A DNA stretch of 64,000 bases from Diabrotica undecimpunctata (lineage: Eukaryota > Arthropoda > Insecta > Coleoptera > Chrysomelidae): assembly GCF_040954645.1 (NCBI RefSeq), contig NC_092806.1:5146001-5210000 (forward strand), written 5' to 3'. Each line of letters opens with the position of its first letter. The first letter of the stretch is position 1. Under the pieces are notes generated by a model. That model was not told the origin of the DNA, did no database searches, and saw only the letters and a program-made list of their open reading frames with translations. This document shows positions 43,849 to 53,603 of this stretch, in pieces. The position numbers were made by a program, and so were the translations under genes.

Positions 43849-44073
43849 TTTCGCACTAAATTTGCGCTTGCGGTTGCAGCAACAATAAGCTGTCTTTAAT
43901 AATTGCAAACAACTGTCAAACAACTGTAACCAGGGAGACGCAAATCCCACCAACGACTTAATTATTTTAATTTCTAACATCTAGACGACTTTGATAGTTG
44001 TCACAGTTAATTTCGAGTAAAAATAGCGTATGAATTGTACTATTTATGGTTGAAAATTGCTACGTTTGAAGAA

Positions 44074-44213
44074 AAAATAGTATACTTTACTCGGCAAAGA
44101 AGCGACTTTTCTTGACTTGCCCTCTATTACGCGCCTCACTTCGTTCGGCGCGTAATATCGGGCGCGTCAAGAAAAGTCATGCTTCTCCGCCTCATAAAGT
44201 AATATACTATTTT
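44074..44213. repeat. 140-bp imperfect palindrome upstream of the Crypton-like gene
   Basis: Arms of about 62-67 nt (44074-44135 and 44147-44213) pair around an 11-bp centre. Inner arms are attacgcgcc/ggcgcgtaat; outer arms include cttttcttgac/gtcaagaaaag and aaaatagtata/tatactatttt. It is GC-rich inside AT-rich DNA. It may be a terminal structure of a mobile element or a separate foldback unit. Confidence 0.8.
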
Positions 44214-46299
44214 CGTAAGGTTTAATTAAATTTGCAGTGGTTTGTTTATTTTATTATCTTTTATTTTGTGCTATTGACGATTTATGTAATTTCAGTAAAT
44301 TTTAGATTGTTATTATTTTTCTAAATTTTTGTAAGCCTTTTCCATAAAATTGTACAAATTTTAGTGACAAAGCATATTTCTATTCTATTATATTCTAAGT
44401 ATCTAATAATTGTGGGCATGTTTCTGCGAACGGTTTCGAAGTTTACAATTTTCATAATTCGGCTAAACAAACTACAACAACTAGTGGTTAATATGTCCTG
44501 ATAATGGAGTATAAAATGTAATGTCGAAGCCAGTCGCAGAAACATCATTTAAGACTTAATAATTTAAAGGAATGTGAGTAGAGAGTTTTTTACACTTTTC
44601 TAGACATGTAGAGATAATCATGTATTTTTGTTATACTCTTCATTTACTTTACGGTTTAATACCTTTTTTACCTAAAGAATTATTTAATACTCAGTCTCAG
44701 TATATATTTATTTGTTGTCAATGAAGTCCATTTTTAAGATGGTAGTTCTGTCAGTAAAGATTCAAATGATCCGAAATTCTAAATCTGAGTTACTGACGCG
44801 GGTCTCGTAAGTGATCCAGTTATATTGATCAGGAACATCACATAACTATACGTAATTAATTATGTGAAATGGCTACACTATTAAATTTTATTTCTTTTAA
44901 TTACCTTCTTTTCATTTGAATAAGTTTTATACTTATTTAAATAAGTAGATTAACAATATAGTTTCTAGGCATGTGTAAATAAGCTTACCTAATGTTGTTG
45001 GAAATTTTCACCTGAAACAAATAGAAGCTATCAGAAAAGCAGAAAAGAAAAAAATAAACATATACTGTAATGTACTGTGGTTATGTAATCATGAATATAA
45101 AATAGAACATCTTCTCATTACGCAGTCTTAGACTAAACGGTGTAAATTAGTTGAACAAACAAATAGTTGACATACTTAAACCGACATAGGTACAAAGTGA
45201 TAGGTACATTGACCCACAAAACATAAGGGCACTCAATTAAGACATATCTAAAGCTGTAAGAAGATATATTAGAAAATTTAACATTAATAAATTTTAAGAA
45301 TTTAACATTAATAAATTTAATTTCTTCGCCTAGAAAAAGGCGAAAAATACTTTTCGGTTAGTTTGGTTTCGAAAATTAGTTTACGAATTTTAATATCAGA
45401 TGTCGCTATTTGCGTCTATACGAAGCCATGTTAGAGCTGCTTCCTAAGACAGAAAAAATTTATTTTCACGTTCAGAGCGACTGTGAATAGCCGTTCTGAA
45501 GAGCCCTTTTAGGGCAAAATACGTATAAGCGGATACACAGGCGCACTATACGGGAATATTCCGATATACTCTGTACGAGTATTAGAAACCAATTCGCTAA
45601 GGATTTTTGCTTAGTTGAGGAGATATATGTTGTGGAATGCAATTTTTAGATTTCCTATGTCTCTAATAACATCTTTATCAACGTCTGTTTTGCCTTGCAA
45701 TTCTTAGACGGTACAGATTAAAGCAAAATCCGAATTTGGTTTCGAAAATTAGTTTACGGATAAAATAATATTTTATGAGGAATAGTGAAATTCGCGACCG
45801 TACTATCAAAGAGAAATCATATTAGCGGCCCTAAAACGGCCTTTAATGAGAATATCAAAATTCAATTGATGCCTTTGAATGTAGAGATAACGCAAATTGT
45901 TAAGTAGGAAAGACCCTCACAGCGTTTTCATTAAACCGGGATGGATGCTTTATTATTATTGAAGTAATTTAGTATTATTATCAGCCGGAAAAGGAATCTA
46001 AAATTAAAATTTTTCAGCGACCCGAATGTTATTCAAATACAAAGACAAGAAAAGCAACAGCCGCTGACAGACAAAGCTTTGCACACAGATGATTTTGGAT
46101 TAGAAAAAAGAATATCTTAACAGAGAAAGATAAATATCTTTTTATCTTCAAACATAAATACCAACACTGAAATTAATTATTCTTGAAAATTTGTCAAACC
46201 GGGTGTTATTGAAAAATCAGATTAAATTCACCGTTCACTTTGTCTTTATCAATCAGTTCCATCAAAGATAGCAAATCAATTTAAAATATTTTTGTTTAC
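44214..46299. other. Gene-free stretch with a 24-bp direct repeat
   Basis: No coding domain was found. An exact 24-bp direct repeat (beginning tttggtttcgaaaatta) occurs at 45362-45385 and 45735-45758. A short near-tandem duplication containing aatttaacattaataaattt lies at about 45276-45321. The origin of both is unknown. Confidence 0.5.
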
Positions 46300-46405
46300 T
46301 ACACTACTACCCGACGCTTTTCTCATGTAAAAGTAGTTTCAGTTAAATTGGCTGAAGCTTAGCAGATTCAATATTAAAATCTAATAAGTATCTATTAGCT
46401 CGTTC

Positions 46406-48231
46406 ATAAAAAGGTATATAGATATATACGTAGGTATATAGAAAACCTCAACAGAGAGAAAGAATTTAGAACATTCTATAAGAAAGTTAACATCAACAGA
46501 AAAGAATTTAAGGCAAACACAAATCAATGTAGAAGTTTAAATGGCGATCTCATAACAACAAGAACAGACGTACTAAATCGATGGACGAAATATTTTAACC
46601 AGATACTTAATATAGAGGAAAAAGAAAACTCGGAAGACGAAAGCTGCGAGGTAAGCGGAGCAGACGAGAGGGAGGAGGATCCACCAACGATCCTGGAAGT
46701 TAAAGACGCTGTAAACAAACTAGCCAGAAACAAATCACCCGGAATAGATAATCTCCCAGCGGAATTATATAAAGAAGGTGGCCACGATATCATAATAGCG
46801 CTACAGCAGCTTATAAAAGAAATATGGATACAGAAGTCCCTTCCCAATGATTGGAATGTTGGAATACTTTGCACCATACACAAAAAGGGAGATATCTTTG
46901 AATGCTCTAACCATCAAGGAATTACGCTCCTAAATGCAGCGTATAAAATATTCTCCAATATACTATGCCATTGTATGGCACCATATGCAGAGCGAATAAT
47001 AGGACAATACCAGGCTGGTTTCAGAGGTGGTAAATCAACAATTCATCAGATTTCAACCCTAAGACAAATTCTAGAGAAAACACTGGAATACGGTGTAGAC
47101 ACGCACCACATATTTATAGACTACAAGGCAGCCTACGACTCTGTAAATAGAAGAGAATTGTTTAGAGCAATGATAGACCTAGGAGTACCAAATCAGTTGG
47201 TAAGTTTAACCAAACTAACCCTTGAAAAAGTTGAATGCAAAGTACGAATCCAGGGGAAACTCTCTGAATCTTTTAAAACAAATAACGGGCTACGTCAGGG
47301 AGACCCACTCTCCTGTATACTATTCAATCTAGCTCTGGAAAAAGTAATACGTACGTCACAAATCACAACTACCGGTTCAATATATAACAAATCTGTGCAA
47401 ATTTTAGCATATGCTGATGATATCAATATTGTTGGGAGAACGGAAAACGCAGCACGAGAGGCGTACGTAGCATTAAAGGAAGCGGCTACAAAAATGGGTT
47501 TAATAATAAACACCAATAAAATAAAATACATGAAAATAGGTACGCAACCACAAACACTACGGCCACTTGTTATAGAAAATGATGTCATCGAAGCAGTTAA
47601 CGAATTTGTATACCTGGGAACGCTCGTCAATACTGAAAATGACACTACCCCAGAGATAAACCGCAGAATTTGCACGGCTAATAGATGCTATTTTGGGCTT
47701 AATCTCCTTTTTAAATCTACAGTTATATCAAGAAATACAAAAGTAAAACTCTACAAAACAATAATACGCCCAGTCCTAACATATGGTTCAGAAACCTGGA
47801 CTTTAACAAAAAGCAATGAAAGCATGTTAGGATGTTTCGAAAGAAAAATACTAAGGCGCATCTATGGAGCGGTAAATGAAAACGGTGTCTGGAGAAGACG
47901 ATACAACTTCGAACTCTATAGGATATACCAGGAACCAGATATCGTAAAACACATAAAGATATGACGTCTGAGGTGGGTAGGCCATGTAATGCGGATAGAG
48001 CAAACCGACCCAGCTAGAAAAACGCTCCTTGATAGACCTATTGGTCAAAGAAGAAGAGGAAGACCCAGAACAAGATTCCTAGATAACATCGATGAAGACA
48101 TGAGAAATATGGAAATACGTGCTTGGCGGAGGAAGGCGATGGATAGGGACGACTGGAGAAAAATTCTTGGGGAGGCTAGGACCCACACAGGGTTGTAAAG
48201 CCAAAATGATGATGATTATGATAAAAAGGTA
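46406..48231 (+). mobile_element. LINE insertion with 11-bp TSD and (GAT)n tail, inside a jockey-like relic
   Basis: The TSD ataaaaaggta is present at 46406-46416 and 48221-48231. The inserted body ends in gatgatgattatg. The target is the opposite-strand jockey-like ORF, whose frame is restored across the empty site, so the limits are well supported. The first ~25 bp (46417-46440) are AT-rich and may be extra sequence added at the 5' junction. Confidence 0.82.
46441..48198 (+). pseudogene. LINE reverse transcriptase, 5'-truncated, nearly open
   Basis: The chain begins NREKEFRTFYKKVNINRKEF in the connector before the RT (46450) and reads through KLARNKSPGIDNLPAELYKE, HKKGDIFECSNHQGITLLNA, GQYQAGFRGGKSTIHQISTL, IFIDYKAAYDSVNRRELFRA (motif A), GLRQGDPLSCILFNLALEKV, ILAYADDINIVGR (catalytic YADD), FVYLGTLVNTENDTTPEINR and YGSETWTLTKSNESMLGCFE. 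A TGA at 47962-47964 interrupts before RLRWVGHVMR. The C-terminal part RPIGQRRRGRPRTRFLDNID ends at 48198. It has no endonuclease. It is the best copy of the family that also occurs at 32656-35990, and it serves as the empty-site reference there. Confidence 0.88.
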
Positions 48232-48620
48232 CAGGATCAATATCTCCTTTTTGATAGATTTCCTGGAACCTGTTAGCAACAGCATGATGGAGAGTTAAGT
48301 ATGCTCTTTTTAAGTTTAAGGGTAGCTCACCAGCTTCATAGAGTAGACTGTCCACAGGACTGGTGTAATATGCTCCAAGAGCAAGTCTAACGGCTAAACT
48401 CTGAAGAGTATCCAAAGTTTTGAGCAACGTTTGGTTTGCGGAGTCATACACAACACATCCGTAGTCCTGATTTGATGTAATTGAAGTCTATATAAATTTA
48501 TTTGAGTTGAAAAATCTGCTCCCCAATTTTTATGTGACACAGATTTCATAATGTTTCGTCCAGCTTGGCATGATAGTCTTAACGCTTGTATATGACTTGT
48601 TCATCCTTAGGAATTTTATT

Positions 48621-48879
48621 TCTTTTGTCTATTCCATAGGAGAATTGTATAAAAATAGATTTGGAAGCTTTTGTGGATTCGATTTTCGTGAAAAATGTAT
48701 AGCTTTTGTTTTTGTAGTGAAAATCTTAAGCCCAATATTGTTAGACCACGATTCTATCGACTTAAAAGCTGCAGCAATACGATAATCATAGATTTTGTTT
48801 CTTCAATTATGAGGAAATATTTATTTTAGATAGTTAGTTTTAGTTAAGATAGATGTACAAAACCGAATAACCCAAGGGA
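48621..48879. other. Short stretch without a confident feature
   Basis: Possibly decayed jockey-like sequence; nothing can be read with confidence. Confidence 0.35.
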
Positions 48880-49695
48880 AAAAATGCATCCGAATACTGA
48901 ATTCATTACTATGGTCTAATAAAATAAAGATGCATACCAAACTTCGCGTATACAGAGCAATTGTAGAACCAATTACCACATATGGTGCCGAATGTTGGAC
49001 GATGACAAAGAATGAACGAGATAAAGTAGACGTTGTGGAAATGGATTATCTTAGAAGGTCATGTCGAGTATCGAGAATGAAAAGAATCAGGAATGAGGAA
49101 ATACGAAACCGTACAGGAATTAGAGATACTCTTTCAGAATACAAGGAAGGCAATTACAATGGTATGGTCACGTGATGAGAATGGAGGAGGAGCGGTGGCC
49201 AAAGAAAGCCTTAATGTATGTTCCGCCAGAAAGAAGGAAAAGGGGAAGACCACCAAATTCCTAGAGAAGAGAAATTACAAAAACAATGCAATCTAGAGGC
49301 TTAGAAGAGGGAGATTGGAGAGATAGGAAAAGATGGAGGCTGAAATGCGGGAAGCGGCAATCGCCGTAGGACCCCCGTTATATCATCATCATCATCATCA
49401 GTAGCTCGACAACCCTTTCTGGGTCCTGGCTTGTTCTAGGATTTTCCGCCATTCTGTTCTGTTCCTTGCTTTGTTTTTCCAGTTGGTAATCTTAAGCGTT
49501 TTCAGATCTTGCTCTACTTGTTCCATGTATCTAAGTTTGGGTCTTCCCTTTGACCTTCTTCCTACTGGTGTTTGTCTCATAATATGTTTTGGTGTTTCAG
49601 TCTCTAACATTCGTTCAACATGGCCCATCCAGCGCAGACGTCCGATCTTTATGGATGTTATGATCTCGGGTTCGAGACCCCCGTTATATGATGAT
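48880..49695 (+). pseudogene. LINE C-terminal relic, interrupted by an opposite-strand LINE scrap
   Basis: The frames read TKLRVYRAIVEPITTYGAEC, EMDYLRRSCRVSRMKRIRNE and EIRNRTGIRDTLSEY. After a shift come WYGHVMRMEEERWPKKALMY and VPPERRKRGRPPN, ending near gacccccgttatat (49370-49383). The tail resumes after the insert with the second copy of that 14-mer and gatgatgat (49690-49698). The conserved tail is similar to the relic at 4446-5740. Confidence 0.75.
49370..49689 (-). mobile_element. Short LINE scrap inserted with a 14-bp direct repeat
   Basis: The body is 49384-49675, flanked by gacccccgttatat at 49370-49383 and 49676-49689. On the minus strand it encodes a LINE C terminus (MGHVERMLETETPKHIMRQT, PVGRRSKGRPKLRYMEQVEQ, NRTEWRKILEQARTQKGLSS) and ends in a (GAT)n tail adjoining the left repeat. 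It landed at the tail junction of another LINE, so the two tails face each other. Confidence 0.8.
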
Positions 49696-49698
49696 GAT

Positions 49699-51160
49699 TT
49701 ATTTTAGATTATAGTGAGCAAAGAATCATATTGATGACAAGTTAACTCAGTATGTAGACAAATTTAAAAATGCTAATGTCAGAAATAAAAATGTATTTTT
49801 TGTTTCATTGTGTACTACCCTCCCCTAGCTTTTCGATAAAATTTCGAACAATTTTTTTCGATAGCCTTGTATTATGATTTCATAAAAATATATCTAAGAG
49901 ATGCTGTTTGTGTTGCTTATCTAGTTTGAAACTAAAATTACTTTGCTTTTATTTCATTATTTCAATCTGGCCGACCCGTTTCCACGTACCTCACTCCTCC
50001 AATTTCCAGCGCGCTTTTCTGAAACTCTTAACTGCAAACTTGATAACTAACCGACGGTCGAGCAGCGAAGTGTCTTAATAGATTCCAAATTTATTCAACA
50101 CCTCGTCGGGTGTGATAGAGTATCTTCAGTCAAGTCATGTTTACACCCTGAATATTTTTCACCTGTACATGTTCCATCATGCATTCTGATGAGTAGTTCG
50201 GGGGCCTAAGGTGCCTCCATAACCATGTCTATTTAATCAATCAAATGGGGTGCGTCCAACAAGCCTTGTCTGCTCAAATAACAATGTACCCTGAATTCTA
50301 AATAGGCAACTATTAGGTGCGAGCACGCGGCTGCAATTTTATTTGTCGGATTGTATAGAATGTTTCTGAATGTCATTACCGGGTATTAAGATTTCTTGAT
50401 AGGGAGCTAGTAGAACTAGGTTTAGCTTTAACACGTTAAACGCCACAATGCATTGTAAAAAAATTGGAGCAGGCCAAAATATTAAACACGTTTAAAGCAT
50501 TAGTTTATGTATTTTAAATGGTTATTCTTTAATTTAAGCGAAAATTTTACACTGTTAATGTTTTTTCGAATTATTTAAATTGGGAAGCATGTATGCATCT
50601 CGTTTGGATTTACATTTTAATAACAGTAACCTGTCGTAACTTATTTATATTTTATACATTGCATTTGCTATATGGCAGTGTACGGATATAGGATAACAGC
50701 GTTGCCAATTCTACTGCCATTGTAAGTTTTGCTACTTTTGTAAAATAAGCAGGGCCAAACTCACGGTAAACTAAGATATGTTTAGGTAAGCTAAAGTTGT
50801 TAATAGAAAATTCGTGAATGAAATAAATGGTAATAATTCCTAAAATGCTTTTATACATAATACCGCAGTTAATAGGGAAAAAAATATGAAAAATATTCTA
50901 CAGGTTTTTCAATGTTCTAAACGGTAGATAAGGGATAACTGATGATAATTCCTTGAAGAATTACAGCCAATTTTGCTTTGTTTATTTTTTAAAGAAAGAT
51001 GAAGTTTGGAAAAAATCATTTTTTTGCCTATTTTGTTCCTCGTGCATTTTAGGGAAAAATGTTTCAAATAAATGTTGCAGATCTTAAACAGTTTTTTAAT
51101 TTTTTAGTTTGTAAATTAAAATACATAAACAAATGACTGAGATAATTGCAAAAAACCCCT
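49699..51160. other. Gene-free AT-rich stretch
   Basis: No recognisable coding, RNA or repeat feature was found. A minus-strand open frame at 50652-50858 is not recognised. Confidence 0.5.
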
Positions 51161-51422
51161 AATTGAGGCCCCTAGAACACAAGGGTGTAAGTGCAGTTGC
51201 TTATCACTTAGCAACTGATATCTAACAACAGGCACGTACTTTTGGCTTCAAACTTTCTACATTAACAACAATAACACCATCAAAAATAACATGTCATTGA
51301 AAACATGCTGAAAACTGAAAAAGTGCTACCTAGGTTTTTAAATTTATATCGAACTTTGAACAAAGATTTTTCAAAACTTTGTTTTTGGCACTTACACCCC
51401 TTGTGTTCTAGGGGCCTCAATT
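51161..51422. repeat. MITE-like element with ~34-bp terminal inverted repeats
   Basis: The left end aattgaggcccctagaacac (51161) and right end gtgttctaggggcctcaatt (to 51422) are reverse complements. Pairing extends inward through aagggtgtaagtgc with a single-base indel, about 34 bp per arm. The 262-bp unit has no ORF. No confident TSD was found. It lies about 170 bp from the stop end of the wide-spaced DDE transposase gene, so it may be related to it or a chance neighbour. Confidence 0.8.
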
Positions 51423-51593
51423 GTGCACTAATTTATTAAATGTTCATAACTTTATTTTTTGCATAATGACGTCTAATATAACTACTTGAAATTATGTCGA
51501 TTAATGAGTTATTTAAGTGTGCTACATTTCAACCAGATCAACTAAATATTTTATTACCTTTACTGAGAAAAGAATACCCCCGAAAAACAATTT

Positions 51594-52983
51594 TCAATCA
51601 TCTTCATTTTCATAATCTAGTTCATCTTCAGAGTCATCGTTTAATGAAATTCTAATAGGTTCAATGTCATCTTGAATGTTGTCTACTGTCCAAAAATTAT
51701 TCTCCAATTTTATAACATGGTTGACGTAATTTTTCCAATGTCCATTGTTCTGTACTTTATCATAACCTTCATAAATCAATGTTTTAACGTCGTTTTGTTT
51801 GAAACTTGAATTCTTAGAGGACACGTACCGTTTCACTTCACTCCACACCATTTCTATTGGGTTCAGTTCACAGTGATAAGGCGGAAGTCTTAAGATATGT
51901 ACATCTACGCGGCATTGTTCGTCACTGTGATTCCTGTATTTTTCACCAATACAATCAATTTTGTATTTGTCATAAATATTTTTAAATACATTAGCAGTTT
52001 CCAGAAGTTCAGTTTTTAAGTAATCTTCTTCAAAATAAATGTCCTTTTCATAGAGCCACTCCTTAATTTGACGTTTCACCCAATATTGTTTGGGAAAATT
52101 TAATTTCATAGAGTGATAAGATGCATTGTCCAAGATAATGACATTCTGTTTATTTTTTGGGAGATTCGGTATTAACATCTCTTCAAACCATTTTTCAAAT
52201 AGATCTCCGTCCATCTCTTCATGGTAATCTTCAGCACCTTTTTTGGCAAGAAAAGTCAGCACCTTCAACAAATCCGTCTTTGTTTCCTGCATGGACTAAA
52301 ACAAATCTTGGTCCTTTTCCGGTCGGAGTTTTTAAACCTGTGGTAAGTCCATTTACGAAAGCCTGTCGGCTATTTTTTATTGTTGTATCTTGCCATACTT
52401 GCCCATTGGTTATTCCAGTATTAACCCATGATTCGTCCATATAAATGATATTGGCTCCTTCGTTCCTCAGTTTCTTTATTTCCCGGAGATAGTGACGCCT
52501 CCAAGCGACTATTTCTTGTTTTTCTATTAATATTGAATTTCTACCTTATTTGCCATATATAAAACCCATGTCGTGCAATAGTCTTCTCAACGTACTCTTG
52601 GAAAAATTCGGAAGATGCTCCATTTGCTTAATTTTTTCTAGTACTACGTCAAGGGTTGGAGGAATATTGTCCATAAAAAAACCGTGCACTACTTGTCTTA
52701 TTCTAGACCGAGTTGCTTCATCATATCTATTCTCACGACTATTCAAATAACCGGTTCTTTTTTTTCTTATAGGAGTTACGAGTGGACCATTTTTACTTTC
52801 ACTTCTATATCGGAATATCGTTCGCTCAGAGACTCCAGTCATAGCAGAAACTTCCCGCACTATTGTTGATACACTTTTATCATTATTACTGTTTGATAAA
52901 TAGTTAAAAACATTTAACACTATTTTTTTGCATTCACTATTTAACAAATTACCGTTTTTGAATTTTATTACACTCGCGGCCAT
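51594..52983 (-). pseudogene. IS630-like transposase with very long D-to-E spacing
   Basis: The start is ATG at 52983 (MAASVIKFKNGNLLNSECKK). The N terminus has a helix-turn-helix (AMTGVSERTIFRYRSE) and SKSTLRRLLHDMGFIYGK. A single TAA (52546-52548) sits where the relative at 4062-4067 has Lys. Reading continues in the same frame: EKQEIVAWRRHYLREIKKLR and NIIYMDESWVNTGITNG (first Asp). One frameshift near 52240-52260 leads to YHEEMDGDLFEKWFEEMLIP, NVIILDNASYHSMKLNFPKQ (second Asp) and LPPYHCELNPIEMVWSEVKR (Glu). About 91 residues separate the second Asp and the Glu, against 34-41 in typical Tc1/mariner. An acidic tail ends at 51594. Two lesions suffice to explain inactivity. Termini were not identified. 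Confidence 0.82.
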
Positions 52984-53603
52984 TTTGACACTGACACGAC
53001 ACAAACGTCTGATATCAACTGAAAATTCTTTTAATGACTCTCAAGTATTTACCTGAATTTATAATTGTTGGCATTAGACAATAATTTTGAATTTATAAAT
53101 AGGTATATTTTTTTAATTCTAAATTATTTTTTAATGTCTGTAACTGTAAATGCAGGTAGAGAAAGTGTGTCATTAAAAGGACATTAAGATCAAAAACGGA
53201 TTATACAAATAATTATTTCATTTCCACGAATTGTAAACAATTTTGAACAGAAGATATAATTCCGAAAAGACCAGATTTCCGAAATATAACTTTCTATTTT
53301 TAAAATACCAACAGAAAAATTATATAATTAAAAAAATGTAGTATTTTTCCGTTTCACATTCATAAATATTTCCGAAATTATAATTCTTTTATAGGAGCCG
53401 GCCCATAACGTACGATTGTAGGTACGATTAAAAACTGACAACAATGTAGTTATTTCTGACATATAGAAAGTACAGGCCTATCTCTGGAACGCTGCCATCT
53501 GAATGTGAATTTATCTATAGTTAGTTGTCGGTGGGCGAGCTCAGTAAGTTCAGTGTATAAGATGCACAGTTGCTTCTCGTAGCAGTTAACGTGTTAATCT
53601 ATA
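52984..53603. other. Stretch upstream of the DDE transposase
   Basis: It probably includes the 5' part of that transposon, but I found no terminal repeat. No other feature was seen. Confidence 0.4.

Larger units (their letters stand above)
46300..48620 (-). pseudogene. Jockey-like LINE C-terminal relic, split by another LINE
   Basis: The right piece (48451-48232) reads MYDSANQTLLKTLDTLQSLA, VRLALGAYYTSPVDSLLYEA and HHAVANRFQEIYQKGDIDPV, part of the region after the RT in jockey/R1-like ORF2. After the inserted element and one TSD copy are removed, the same frame continues leftward from 46416 as PFYERANRYLLDFNIESAKL. Reading is lost soon after, with a stop in LQPI then TAA, so the left limit is approximate. 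The part at 48452-48620 is a more decayed continuation. Confidence 0.7.

Noticed and set aside
43421..43888. Plus-strand 155-residue ORF over the Crypton-like gene
   Set aside because: It is antisense to the tyrosine-recombinase coding sequence and shows no domain.
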